This document shows positions 7,838 to 16,667 of a DNA stretch of 64,000 nucleotides, piece after piece. The number at the start of each line of letters is the position of its first letter. The stretch's first letter is position 1. The notes beneath the pieces were generated by a model. It did no database searches. It saw only the letters and a list, made by a program, of their open reading frames with translations, and had not been told where the DNA came from. The translations under genes were made by a program, and so were the position numbers. Origin of the DNA: Paenibacillus sp. HB172176 (GTDB taxonomy: Bacteria > Bacillota > Bacilli > Paenibacillales > Paenibacillaceae); NCBI RefSeq assembly GCF_011947265.1, contig NZ_JAATHD010000017.1, forward strand, positions 1 through 64,000, in the 5' to 3' direction.

Positions 7838-10312
7838 ATGAGAAGGATTTTATCGCTATGTCTGATGGCCGCGCTCATGGCTGCCTACTTCGCACCGGGG
7901 AGCGCGTCGGCGCAATCGACGTTCGCGTACCAGGCCGATTACTCGGCGGTGCTCGCCAATCCGGAGCGGGGCTTCCACAATCGGTACGAGATTATCGACG
8001 ATGTCAGCGTCAACGACTACGCAAGCTCGGCGACGAGCATCGCGGGCTTCAACCCGGATATGCTCGACCGAACATTCGCCCGCGCGAAGCAGAGCGGCAA
8101 CACGTTGATCCACAGCTACATTCATCTGGACAAATTCAAGGATGTCGATCAATTGCCGCAAGCGCTGCTGGACAATCTCGCTTCGGGTCTGGCCGCCATC
8201 CGGGAGGCCGGATTGAAAATCGTGCTTCGTCCCGCCTACGAATGGTCCGGCACGCCCAACGTTCCGGAGAGCCGGATTCTGTCGCATATCGCGGAGCTGA
8301 ACGCGGTGATCAGCGTGAACGCGGATGTGGTGAACCACTTGGAAGCGGGGTATCTCGGGCCGTGGGGCGAGTGGCACAGCTGCAGCTTCTGCGACCCGTT
8401 CAACCGTCAGCAAGCCGACACCCGGTTCCGCGTCGTCAAGCAAATTTTGGCGACGACGCCCGTGACGATACCGGTGGTCATCCGTTATCCGATCTTCATC
8501 AAGGAGCTGATGGAGCTGCCAACGCCTTCCGGGACGACGGCGCTCACGCAGGAAGAGAAGGACCGCATCGGCTTCCACAATGACTGCTTTCTGTCCGACT
8601 CCGCGGATATGGGCACCTACGACAACAACTCGTGGATGGGCTGGTATTACGTGGAGGAGAAGAAGCAATGGATGTACGATCTCGCGACCTCAACGGGGGC
8701 GAACAAGATGGTCGGCGGCGAAACCTGCAATTCGTCGGGCTCCAACGACAGCGCCGGCAGCAACGTGCAGACAGAGATGAGCCTGCTGCACTGGACGGAG
8801 ATCAACGAAGATTACGCCGAGGTCAATCTGGACATCTGGAAGAACGCGAATCTCGCTGCCTCCGGCCATGATCCTGCCGAGACGGCATTCACGCGCTTGA
8901 AGCGCAAGATGGGCTATCGCTTGACGCTCGATTCGGCCTCCTTCGATACGTCGGGCAGTCCGGGCGGGACAATCGCCTTCTCCGCCGAGCTGGACAATGA
9001 CGGCTATGCCGGGCCGATCAAGCCCAGGCCGCTGTTCCTCGTATTCGAGAACGACAACGCGCGATACGAGGTGGAATTGAGCGGCATCGACATCCGATTA
9101 TGGAAGAGCGGCCCGGTCTCGATTCCGGTCCGGAACGTGCAGCTTCCGTCCGCGATGCTGCCGGGCGTCTACAAGCTCGCGCTGTGGCTGCCCGATTACT
9201 ACGAAAGTCTGCGCGGCAACCCGGCTTATTCGATCCGGCTCGCGAATGCTGGGCTATGGGATGCCGACCGCGGCTACAACGTCCTGCATGAAGCCGTCGT
9301 CATCAGCGGCGAGCCGTCCGCGCCCGCCGCGCCCGCCAATCTGTCCGCAGCAGCGGGCGACGGCGCCGTTCAATTGAGCTGGACGCCGTCCGCCGGCGCC
9401 GAGGACTATACGGTGCTTCGCTCGGAGGTCAGCGGTACGGGTTATCAGCTTGTTGCGGACGCGATCGCCGGGACCGGCTATCAGGACAGCGGGTTGACGA
9501 ACGGGGTTGCTTATTATTACGTGGTCAAGGCGAATAACAATATCGGAAGCAGCGGCAACTCCAACGAGGCTTCGGCCGTGCCGCTCGCGGCGAGCGCGCC
9601 GGCTGCTCCGGGTGGGCTGACCGCCGTTCCGGGTAATAACCAGGTGGCATTGTCGTGGAACGCCGTCGCCGGAGCTGCGGGATACAGCGTCTATCGATCC
9701 GATATTTCGGGGACGGGCTACGTCTTGATCGCGAATCAAGCTAGCGGTACCGCAGTCGTGGATTATGGCGTTTCGAACGGCCAGACGTATTACTACGTCG
9801 TGCAGGCCTACAACGCGGGAGGCAGCAGCGGCAATTCCGGTGAAGCGCAGGCCGTCCCGCAGCTCGTGGAACTGCAAATCGATACGTTCGGCGATCCGTC
9901 AGCGTTCAGCGGCAAGACGAACGATCTGAACGAATCGATCGACTGGACGATGGACAATGCGTATTACGGCTCAGACGCCGCCGGCAATATCATTCTCAAC
10001 TCGGGCTCGGCCGGTCAATACTTCCGGGAGAACATCAACGGCAGCTTGGCAGGATCAACGAATCTGGTTCTGCGTCTGAGGGATTGGTGGGATTCCGACA
10101 GCGAACAGCACTGGGATATCGTCCTGAACGACGGCTCGGACCATACGGCCGGCCCGCTCAGTCAATACGGCAACGTGTCGACCGCCTATGCGGACATCGT
10201 AATCCCGCTGGCGGATTTTCAAGCCAATCTGTCGAATGTCAGCTCCATCAAGCTCGTTCATAACAGCTCGACGTATGCTGTGCTGCTAGTCGACAGCATT
10301 ACGGCGAATTAG
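7838..10312 (+). CDS. Secreted DUF4874/DUF4832 protein with two Fn3 domains
   Basis: This is an 824-residue exported protein with a signal peptide ending near ASAQS (residue 25). The DUF4874 region opens with NPERGFHNRY (about residue 43) and contains GPWGEWH with Glu 178, matching the same motif in the preceding gene. The DUF4832 region continues to about residue 490. Two Fn3 domains follow (about 497-585 and 590-680), then a C-terminal beta-sandwich starting IDTFGDPSAF. Conserved aromatics and Glu/His in the barrel suggest an enzyme active site, perhaps a glycosidase, but this is inference. The start has GGGAGATGACGAG just upstream and lies 12 bp after the preceding stop. Confidence 0.85.
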   Translation: MRRILSLCLMAALMAAYFAPGSASAQSTFAYQADYSAVLANPERGFHNRYEIIDDVSVNDYASSATSIAGFNPDMLDRTFARAKQSGNTLIHSYIHLDKFKDVDQLPQALLDNLASGLAAIREAGLKIVLRPAYEWSGTPNVPESRILSHIAELNAVISVNADVVNHLEAGYLGPWGEWHSCSFCDPFNRQQADTRFRVVKQILATTPVTIPVVIRYPIFIKELMELPTPSGTTALTQEEKDRIGFHNDCFLSDSADMGTYDNNSWMGWYYVEEKKQWMYDLATSTGANKMVGGETCNSSGSNDSAGSNVQTEMSLLHWTEINEDYAEVNLDIWKNANLAASGHDPAETAFTRLKRKMGYRLTLDSASFDTSGSPGGTIAFSAELDNDGYAGPIKPRPLFLVFENDNARYEVELSGIDIRLWKSGPVSIPVRNVQLPSAMLPGVYKLALWLPDYYESLRGNPAYSIRLANAGLWDADRGYNVLHEAVVISGEPSAPAAPANLSAAAGDGAVQLSWTPSAGAEDYTVLRSEVSGTGYQLVADAIAGTGYQDSGLTNGVAYYYVVKANNNIGSSGNSNEASAVPLAASAPAAPGGLTAVPGNNQVALSWNAVAGAAGYSVYRSDISGTGYVLIANQASGTAVVDYGVSNGQTYYYVVQAYNAGGSSGNSGEAQAVPQLVELQIDTFGDPSAFSGKTNDLNESIDWTMDNAYYGSDAAGNIILNSGSAGQYFRENINGSLAGSTNLVLRLRDWWDSDSEQHWDIVLNDGSDHTAGPLSQYGNVSTAYADIVIPLADFQANLSNVSSIKLVHNSSTYAVLLVDSITAN

Positions 10313-10331
10313 CCGCGGTATTGATGAAGCA

Positions 10332-10363
10332 GATCGGCTCGCGATGTCGCGGGCCGGTCTTTT
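10332..10363 (+). terminator. Terminator of the DUF4832 operon
   Basis: A 13-bp stem, GATCGGCTCGCGA with TCGCGGGCCGGTC (two G-T pairs), has a 2-nt loop and is followed by TTTT. Confidence 0.88.
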
Positions 10364-10675
10364 CTGTTTCGGGCAAGGCTTTATTCCGTTAAGGCGAATA
10401 GGAGAAAAGACTCTGTACCTTTCTTCCGGCCATTCGACATGCATGTTCAAAATGATCCTAATTATGCCCTGACTTATCCCCTGTTCCGGCTAATGCGCGC
10501 GGCGGAGCCGATTCGATCCGACAAGGAAAGATGAGAGAAACTTAATCGTCCTGCATGACTCTGGCTCGATGCGAAGTCGCGCTCCGTGTGGCAAAGTATG
10601 ACTATGGGTTACAGGATGTTGTTGCGGCCGCTGCCAGTCTCTTGATTCGCCAAAATCAACGATAGGAGGAAATGA
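10364..10675 (+). other. Intergenic region upstream of the actin-like ATPase gene
   Basis: These 310 bases contain no gene I can support. If the downstream pair is a ParMR-like system, a centromere-like repeat array would be expected here. I see only scattered short similarities (GACTCTG twice, GATTCG variants) and no iterated array. An AGGAGG ribosome binding site ends the region. Confidence 0.5.
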
Positions 10676-11875
10676 ATGATGAAGTATCATTTCTATGTAG
10701 GCAATGACAATGGGAACAGCGAGCATGATCTGATGATTGACGGAAGATGGATTGGCCAGCCGAATGTCAATTGCGCGGTGGACGAGCTGCCGTGGAGCGA
10801 GGAGCAAGCGCCGGAGAGCTTCGTGAAGCAATTGCAGGATCAACTGGTTGTAACGGTGGATTCGCCCGCCGCAAGGCCGGGCATGTACTATATCGGGAAA
10901 TTCGCTCTGGAGAGCGGAGAGATTATCGATAATATCCAGATTGGCATCGACGCGAAGAGCGATATGGATCTGCCGATTATTAACACGCTCGCCCAGATTG
11001 CGGCGGTGGCCGTGCAGAAGGCGTACGAGGAAGAGAAGAAGATTCCATCCTCCATCAGCGTGGAAGCCGATATGGCGACGGCACTGCCGGTGACGCAGCA
11101 TACCGATGAGACCGCCGCCAAATTCGAGAAGCGCTTCACCTCCGGGGAGCATCATATTACCGTGCATCTCGGCATTCAGCGAGTGGCGGTGAAGATTGTG
11201 TTCCCGTTCGTGAAGACCGTGCCGGAGGCGACGCCGGTCATCTTCACGCTGCAGAAGGATGCGGCGGGCAATTGGCGGGATGGCGAGCTGTTCGGAGATT
11301 TCGCGGAAACGTACAGGCTGGAGAAGAAATTCAACGGCAGCTATTTCAAGGACAAGCGTATTCTTCATGTGGACATCGGCGACGGCTCAACGGAATATCC
11401 GATCACCGAGGGCAATCGATTCCTCAGGCAATTCGTGCACGGCAGCCATCATGGGGCGGGCTATGCGATCGAGGAGGCGTTGCAGGAGTTTAACCGGCTC
11501 ATCCATCTCCCCGACAGTCCAAGGCAATTTTTCAGCGATGTGATCAAGAACGGGAAGCATAAGTATCATGCGAGAGCCCTGAAGACGCTGCGCAGACCAA
11601 TGGAGAGCCAGGTGAAGCAGATTACCCAGCATGTGAAGAAGCAGCTCACGAAGGCGCGCAATGAAATCGATCTGATCTGCGTCTATGGAGGAGGAAGCAT
11701 CCTCATGCGCTCGGTTTTATATCCCCTATTGAAAACGATTTGCGACGAGCGTGAAATTCAGCTGCTGTACATTCCGGATGACTATGCGGTGAAGTTGAAC
11801 GCGCTGGGTCTTGACGCTTTTGTCCGGGGCAAGATCTATGACGCGCTCAAATCGAAGACGATGCAGCCTGCATAG
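10676..11875 (+). CDS. ParM/StbA-like actin-like ATPase
   Basis: This is a 399-residue protein of the actin/Hsp70 superfamily. The phosphate-1 loop is near the N-terminus (YVGNDNGNSEHDL). The phosphate-2 motif is LHVDIGDGSTEYP, with Asp 233. The adenosine motif is VYGGGSILM at about 336-344. The order and spacing match ParM/StbA/Alp-type filament proteins rather than MreB or FtsA. Such proteins polymerise with ATP to push plasmids apart or position DNA. The next gene, 93 bp on, encodes a small protein with a ribbon-helix-helix-like N-terminus, as expected of a ParR-type adaptor. AGGAGG at 10664-10669 supports the start; ATG 10679 is an equally possible start. Confidence 0.82.
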   Translation: MMKYHFYVGNDNGNSEHDLMIDGRWIGQPNVNCAVDELPWSEEQAPESFVKQLQDQLVVTVDSPAARPGMYYIGKFALESGEIIDNIQIGIDAKSDMDLPIINTLAQIAAVAVQKAYEEEKKIPSSISVEADMATALPVTQHTDETAAKFEKRFTSGEHHITVHLGIQRVAVKIVFPFVKTVPEATPVIFTLQKDAAGNWRDGELFGDFAETYRLEKKFNGSYFKDKRILHVDIGDGSTEYPITEGNRFLRQFVHGSHHGAGYAIEEALQEFNRLIHLPDSPRQFFSDVIKNGKHKYHARALKTLRRPMESQVKQITQHVKKQLTKARNEIDLICVYGGGSILMRSVLYPLLKTICDEREIQLLYIPDDYAVKLNALGLDAFVRGKIYDALKSKTMQPA

Positions 11876-11968
11876 GGAATATAGGCTATAGGGGTGCGGC
11901 AGACAACCGGCGAATTCGCCTAATAACGGGAGCGGCTCTAAGACGCAATCTGGGAGGTGGGAAGCGAT

Positions 11969-12307
11969 TTGAAGAAGACGAAGCTCCCCGGAGAGAATAT
12001 CAGCTTGAAAACGAAGAAAGGCGAAGATCCGCTCGTCATGGAGTGGCTGAATGCGCAGTCCAATCTGATGGATTCCATTCGTTATCTCGTGGAGAAGGAA
12101 ATCGCGGCAAGCGGCGTGCGCAATCTGCAAACCTGCATTCCGGCGGAGCGGGGCGAATTATCGGCTGGCGGCGAATCGGATGTGGAAGCAAGCAAGGCGG
12201 CAAACCTCGAATTCTCTACCGGCTTGGGACAATCGGCAGCTGCGGCAGAGACGGCGGCCGAACCCGAGGAAGAGGTCGACGAGGAAGATATCGAGGCTTG
12301 GAGCTAA
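11969..12307 (+). CDS. Small ParR-like partner of the actin-like ATPase (putative)
   Basis: This is a 112-residue protein. Residues about 8-45 (ISLKTKKGEDPLVMEWLN, then NLMDSIRYLVEKEI) fit a short beta strand followed by two helices, the layout of ribbon-helix-helix DNA-binding ParR-like adaptors. The C-terminal half is low complexity, Ala/Glu rich and ends very acidic (EEEVDEEDIEAWS), a plausible contact tail for the actin filament. I prefer the TTG at 11969 because GGAGGT (11953-11958) is 10 nt upstream; GTG 11957 overlaps that site. Function is inferred from position and predicted fold, not from a clear family match. Confidence 0.65.
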   Translation: MKKTKLPGENISLKTKKGEDPLVMEWLNAQSNLMDSIRYLVEKEIAASGVRNLQTCIPAERGELSAGGESDVEASKAANLEFSTGLGQSAAAAETAAEPEEEVDEEDIEAWS

Positions 12308-12350
12308 GAGGACATAATGGCAACGGAAATATCACAGGTAATCAGAATGA

Positions 12351-12385
12351 GCTCGGCAATCTCTACTAAATAGAGACAGCCGAGC
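12351..12385. terminator. Hairpin between convergent genes
   Basis: GCTCGGC and TCTCTA on the left pair with TAGAGA and GCCGAGC on the right across a 5-nt loop, with a small AA/CA internal bulge. There is no T run on either side. It lies between the ParR-like gene and the convergent exported protein gene, so it may end both transcripts or stabilise their 3' ends. Confidence 0.55.
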
Positions 12386-12403
12386 CTATTCGATGTATGT
12401 CGG

Positions 12404-13162
12404 TTAAGATACTGTAGTGGCAAAATAATAATCACCAATCAAGATGCTGCTAATATTTCTAGCATCATTCTCAAAGAATCCAATAGATATTGTATAGGTG
12501 TTGGAACGTTCAGGTGAAAAGACCATTTCAACCTCTTTGTTGAGCACACCTTCAGTCAATTCATAATAATAGGTAACCGAGCTGCTCCTCTGATCGATAA
12601 ATCCATTTCCATATTGGCTTAGCGCATCTTCCATGTTATTGCCTAGACCAATATTTTTGCTGGTTCTATACCGATTCGTCTCATTGGAGCCTGCATTCAC
12701 CATCATTCCGGCAATGACATTGTCACGGTAAAAGATCCATAGACCGTTGTAATTGTATAGTTTCCCAAGAACAAGATCGGAAGATTCCCCCAGTATCTCT
12801 TCCGCTTCATCTCTCGTCATACCGAGTTGAATCGTGTTGTGTGTTGTGATATCTGTAATGCTCAAATCGGACATGGTCAAATCTTCTGCTTTACGGCTTA
12901 ACCATATCGTCTCCGTATTGCCGTCCCACTTCACCTCTTGTCCCAAAGATTCTGCTACAAATCGCAAGGGCACATACGTGGTGTCGTTATAGATAAAGCC
13001 TTCTCCCGCTTGCTCGGGCAACTTCTCCACGCCGTTAAACATATACGTGAGCTTGGTGAAATAAACTTTGATCTCGGCAGAATCAGCGGCAAATATAACA
13101 GAAGCGCCTAGCATAGATGAACATATGAATCCAAAAATAAAAAATGTAACACGACTTCGCAT
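12404..13162 (-). CDS. Exported protein with copper-amine-oxidase N-terminal-type domain
   Basis: This is a 252-residue protein. The signal peptide runs to about residue 26 (VIFAADS). A copper amine oxidase N-terminal-like domain follows (YTYVPLRFVAESLGQEVKWD), a repeat used by Paenibacillaceae for cell-surface or extracellular proteins and not linked to amine oxidase activity. The remainder (TIQLGMTRDEAEEILGESS) resembles the SmpA/OmlA-like beta-alpha fold seen in many exported Firmicute proteins. The ATG at 13162 has AAGGAGC upstream on the minus strand; the longer upstream frame lacks a ribosome binding site. The role is unknown. It is a single gene. Confidence 0.75.
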   Translation of the reverse strand: MRSRVTFFIFGFICSSMLGASVIFAADSAEIKVYFTKLTYMFNGVEKLPEQAGEGFIYNDTTYVPLRFVAESLGQEVKWDGNTETIWLSRKAEDLTMSDLSITDITTHNTIQLGMTRDEAEEILGESSDLVLGKLYNYNGLWIFYRDNVIAGMMVNAGSNETNRYRTSKNIGLGNNMEDALSQYGNGFIDQRSSSVTYYYELTEGVLNKEVEMVFSPERSNTYTISIGFFENDARNISSILIGDYYFATTVS

Positions 13163-13337
13163 AATAATTAAGCTCCTTCTTATAATATTGCAGTGTATTT
13201 GCATAACATTTATATCCTATTATTCATAATCTGTCATGTAAATAATTTCCAACAATTCCATGCGAAAAAAACGCCAAAACCATAATCGGTCCCGGCGTTT
13301 CTCTATATCATGCATTTTTCGGCTTAGATTAAACTTC

Positions 13338-13958
13338 TTAGAAGCTTGCTGCCAAGGTCGCCGTTTCCTTCAAGCCGTCCGCGATGATGTCCGCGGTGCG
13401 GTCCTGGAATTGATTATGCCCTTCGATAATGACTTCTTGCGTTTGAGCGCCGAGCAGTCCGAATAGGGCTTTGACCGGACGAATGGCGGATTCCACGAAG
13501 GACATCGGCTCGGAGGAATAGACGCCGCCGCGCGCGCTGAGCAAGGCGACCTTCTTGTCGCCGACAAGGCCTACAGGGCCGGTTGCAGTATATTTGAACG
13601 TCTTGCCGGCTTGCGCCAGGTAAGATACATACGTAATAAGCGGAGCGGGAGCAGTGAAGTTCCAAAGCGGGAATGCAATGACGACCTTGTCGGCTGCCAG
13701 AAATTGATCGAGATAGCGATTCACAGTATCCGCCGCGCTTTGCTCTTCAGGAGTCAACGGGAAGCCTTGCGCCAGCTTGTACAAGCCTGTAATAGCGGTA
13801 TTTCCGTAATAAGGCAGGTTCTCTTACAGGTCAAGCTCCGTGATGGTATCGGACGGATTAGCCTCTTTGTATGCGCTCAGGAAGGCGTCGTACATCTTCA
13901 CGCTCACCGCTTGATCAGCGGGTCTATCATTGGATTTGACGAATAATACGTTTGACAT
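13338..13958 (-). pseudogene. azoR: FMN-dependent NADH-azoreductase gene with an in-frame stop codon
   Basis: Starting from ATG 13958 (AAGGAG upstream), the frame reads MSNVLFVKSNDRPADQAVSVK, the typical AzoR opening, up to ELDL. A TAA follows at 13824-13826, and the same frame continues ENLPYYGNTAITGLYKL through LLSARGG to the C-terminus, ending at 13338. Relatives have one or two residues (such as HK or FK) where the stop lies, so a 3-base in-frame deletion joining TxxAAA into TAA would explain it. AzoR reduces quinones and azo compounds using NADH and FMN. The gene is probably inactive unless the stop is read through or is a sequence error. It lies downstream of an Rrf2-type regulator on the same strand. 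Confidence 0.8.
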
Positions 13959-14107
13959 GAATAAACACTCCTTATCCTTGTATCTATTTTGGTTTAAATT
14001 GATTGCCATTTAATGTGCTTGTATGAAGCACAATTTCTCCCAAAAAAGAAGTGCAATCAACATAAGCACAGTATAGCGCAATCACTATAAAAAAGAAAGT
14101 GTAAATT

Positions 14108-14557
14108 TCATGGTAGCAGCAGGTCGATTCGCTCAACAACATCCGCAATGGTATATTGGCGAAGATGCTCGATGGTCTTTCGTTCGGTTTCTTCCAAAAT
14201 CTTCTCAAGCTCCACATCAAGAAGTCCGCCAATCGTGCCGCATTCGGAGCCTGCTTCCGCCCCGCATTCAGAATCCGATGGTGATGTACGGACAGCGCAA
14301 TACACCTCGCCGAGAGTAATTTCATTCGGGCACTTCTTCAATTGATAGCCGCCTTCCCGGCCGCCGCGAGACTCGACGATGCCCGCAACGGATAATACTT
14401 GAAGCACTCTTCTCATAAAGGTGGCGTGAGATTGAACTTGACTGGCAATCATGGCGCTGGACAATAGTCCTCCGCTCTTGGCCAGCCAGACGAGCGAATG
14501 AACGGCAATCTTGAAGCGGGGAGGACCTACGTTAATACCGCGATTAGCTGTACTCAT
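14108..14557 (-). CDS. Rrf2-family transcriptional regulator
   Basis: This is a 149-residue Rrf2 winged-helix protein. The N-terminal FKIAVHSLVWLAKSGGLLSS, then SHATFMRRVLQVLSVAGIVESRGGREGGYQL, is the typical HTH and wing. Two cysteines in a C-x8-C arrangement (ECGAEAGSECG) lie in the region where Fe-S or redox members of the family carry their ligands; YCAV holds another. A redox or electrophile sensor role is possible. I chose the ATG at 14557 because AGGAGTG is 8 nt upstream. It sits between azoR (same strand) and namA (divergent), two flavin-dependent reductases it may control. Confidence 0.85.
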   Translation of the reverse strand: MSTANRGINVGPPRFKIAVHSLVWLAKSGGLLSSAMIASQVQSHATFMRRVLQVLSVAGIVESRGGREGGYQLKKCPNEITLGEVYCAVRTSPSDSECGAEAGSECGTIGGLLDVELEKILEETERKTIEHLRQYTIADVVERIDLLLP

Positions 14558-14652
14558 TGGGATATCACTCCTGCCTCTGTCGAATTTGATGCTATTTGGA
14601 AAAGTATAATGCAATCTTACAACGTGAGCAAGCGGCGAAACGACAAAAAAAG

Positions 14653-14694
14653 GCTGAAAGCCAGCGCGCTTGGCGCGGACCTTCAGCGTTTTTC
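14653..14694. terminator. Orphan hairpin with T runs on both sides
   Basis: GCTGAA/TTCAGC outer arms enclose a CGCGC/GCGCG stem. On the plus strand it is followed by GTTTTT, and on the minus strand by seven T residues. It lies between the divergent Rrf2 and namA genes, so it terminates neither. It may end a short untranslated transcript, or insulate the two genes. Confidence 0.6.
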
Positions 14695-14851
14695 TGGTTC
14701 GAAGCTCAGTTAGACGAACTCGGATCAGGATCATAGCCAACAGTTCACTGGGATAGTAATGCCGCCAGCGGCTTCACGCTATGTTATTTGTTTTTTGAAG
14801 GCAGAGCGCATAGAATAAGGTTCATAAATTCTGTAGGCGAGGTGGATTCAC

Positions 14852-15895
14852 ATGTCCAAGATAGATACTCCATTCTCAATCAAAGATCTGGAGCTCAAAA
14901 ATCGAATCGTCATGGCTCCCATGTGCCAATATTCGGTCGAAGCGCATGACGGAGCGCCGAACGACTGGCATTATGTGCATTATGTGTCCCGAGCCGTGGG
15001 AGGAACGGGGCTTATTATTATGGAAATGACGGATGTGGAGCCGGATGGACGCATCTCGAACCGCGATCTCGGCCTGTGGTCCGACGAGCATATTCCTGCT
15101 TATGAGCGCATCGTCTCCGAAGTGCGTCGCTACGGCTCCAAGATCGGCATTCAGATCGGGCATGCCGGGCGCAAAGCGGAAGACGCCGCAGACCCGGTAA
15201 GCGCCTCGGCCATCCCCGTTCCGTCCTCTCCAAAGGGTGAGGCATGGAAGACGCCTAGAGCGTTGTCCACGGACGAGGTGCATGTCATGGTATCCAAGTT
15301 CAGAGATGCGGTTCGCCGAGCTGTGACTGCGGGCTTTGATACGATAGAATTGCATGGCGCGCATGGCTATCTCCTTCATCAGTTCCATTCTCCGAGCTTG
15401 AACAAACGGGAGGATGCGTACGGGCAAGATCTGGCTTTGTTCGGTTGCGAAGTGATTAAAGCCGCTCGCAGCGCAATGCCGGAGCATATGCCGCTTCTTA
15501 TGCGAATTTCGGCTGTTGAATATATGGATGGCGGCTACGACCTGGAGCATTCGATCGCAATTGCGAAGCGGTACAAGGAAGCCGGCGTGGACGTCTTCCA
15601 TGTGTCCTCCGGCGGCGAAGCGCCTCCGGGGAAGCGGAAGCCGGGCAATTATCCCGGCTACCAGGTGCCCTTTGCCAGAGCGTACAAGCAAGCGCTCGAT
15701 ATGCCGATTATCGCAGTGGGCAAGCTCGATGATCCGTTGTTGGCAGAAGCGACGCTTGGCAATGAAGACGCTGATCTTGTCGCGGTCGGGCGCGGCATGC
15801 TGAACGATCCCTATTGGAGTCTGCATGCGATTCAGGCCGTGACGAACAAGGTCTCGCCTCCGGTGCAATACGAGCGGGGCATCTATGTGCGCTAG
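14852..15895 (+). CDS. namA: NADPH dehydrogenase NamA (old yellow enzyme family)
   Basis: This is a 347-residue TIM-barrel flavoenzyme very close in layout to Bacillus YqjM/NamA. Visible active-site features are APMCQYS with Cys 25 (redox tuning) and Tyr 27, the IQIGHAGRKA strand, the substrate-binding IELHGAHGYLLHQFHSP histidine pair, and the FMN phosphate-binding VAVGRGML near the C-terminus. It reduces the C=C bond of alpha,beta-unsaturated carbonyls and nitro compounds using NADPH and serves in electrophile stress. GGCGAGGTGG precedes the start. Its neighbour is a divergent Rrf2 regulator; the downstream convergent GNAT gene abuts it with no gap. Confidence 0.95.
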   Translation: MSKIDTPFSIKDLELKNRIVMAPMCQYSVEAHDGAPNDWHYVHYVSRAVGGTGLIIMEMTDVEPDGRISNRDLGLWSDEHIPAYERIVSEVRRYGSKIGIQIGHAGRKAEDAADPVSASAIPVPSSPKGEAWKTPRALSTDEVHVMVSKFRDAVRRAVTAGFDTIELHGAHGYLLHQFHSPSLNKREDAYGQDLALFGCEVIKAARSAMPEHMPLLMRISAVEYMDGGYDLEHSIAIAKRYKEAGVDVFHVSSGGEAPPGKRKPGNYPGYQVPFARAYKQALDMPIIAVGKLDDPLLAEATLGNEDADLVAVGRGMLNDPYWSLHAIQAVTNKVSPPVQYERGIYVR

Positions 15896-16432
15896 CTACT
15901 CAATCCAATGCAGCACTTCCTCCGGATTGGCGATTTCCCGGCCGTAATAATAGCGTGACCGATCGTTGTGAACGACGCGGCAAGCTTCCTTCATACGCTC
16001 CATAATGATCTCCTGCGGAACGTCTTCAGCCGTCCAATAGAGGATGTTCAGAACATAGTCGTTGCCTTCATCGTCTTGGCGCTCGTATTCGATATGATGC
16101 GCTTCCTTGAAGCCGTTCCTTTGGTAAAAGGCTAACCGCCGATGCGTATCCACATCCTTCGTATTCGGCGGCTCGGCTTCAAGCAGAATCAGCTTTCCCT
16201 TCTCCTTGAAGCGATTGAGAAGGCGGGTACCAATGCCTTTGCCCCGTTCCGTCGACAGCACCAACAGGTAATCGATGAAGATAAAGTCGGGAAATTCCGC
16301 ATACAGCACGATATAATCCTTCGTCTCCTCCTTGTGGTAAATGTCTTTGTCCGCGATCAAATCCATTAGATGCTCTTTGTCCTTCATCTCTTCATTGGGA
16401 AAATAATGATTAAGCCGATCATACCAGTTCAT
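15896..16432 (-). CDS. GNAT-family N-acetyltransferase
   Basis: This is a 178-residue acyltransferase. The core carries the acetyl-CoA loop LVLSTERGKGIGTRLLNRFKE, followed by ILLEAEPP and FYQRNGFKEA, the standard GNAT motifs A and B. The substrate is not predictable. The ATG at 16432 is preceded by AGGAGG; the open frame further upstream is a shadow. Its stop codon is directly adjacent to the namA stop on the opposite strand, leaving no room for a shared terminator. Confidence 0.88.
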   Translation of the reverse strand: MNWYDRLNHYFPNEEMKDKEHLMDLIADKDIYHKEETKDYIVLYAEFPDFIFIDYLLVLSTERGKGIGTRLLNRFKEKGKLILLEAEPPNTKDVDTHRRLAFYQRNGFKEAHHIEYERQDDEGNDYVLNILYWTAEDVPQEIIMERMKEACRVVHNDRSRYYYGREIANPEEVLHWIE

Positions 16433-16667
16433 TCGCGTCTCATCCTCCTGCCGGATTCGTTGTATTGAGCTTTTCGAAACACGCGCCGCCAGAGGATGAC
16501 GCAGCCGCTTCACTTTGCTCTTTCTGTTAAGATTCCCATCTGTTGTTCTGGCATTCTTGCGTTTTTCTGCATCTTTGATGAGGCCGGGGATGTTTGAGCT
16601 TGTGATAATGGAACGTAAAGCGGGGTACGCTAATGATAAAAAAAGAAGCAACGAAGGAGTGGCGGAT

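Noticed and set aside
10364-10675. parC-like centromere repeats upstream of the actin-like gene
   Set aside because: Only two or three short, unevenly spaced similarities; no iterated array.
14876-15868. 330-residue minus-strand open frame inside namA
   Set aside because: A shadow of a clear old-yellow-enzyme gene.
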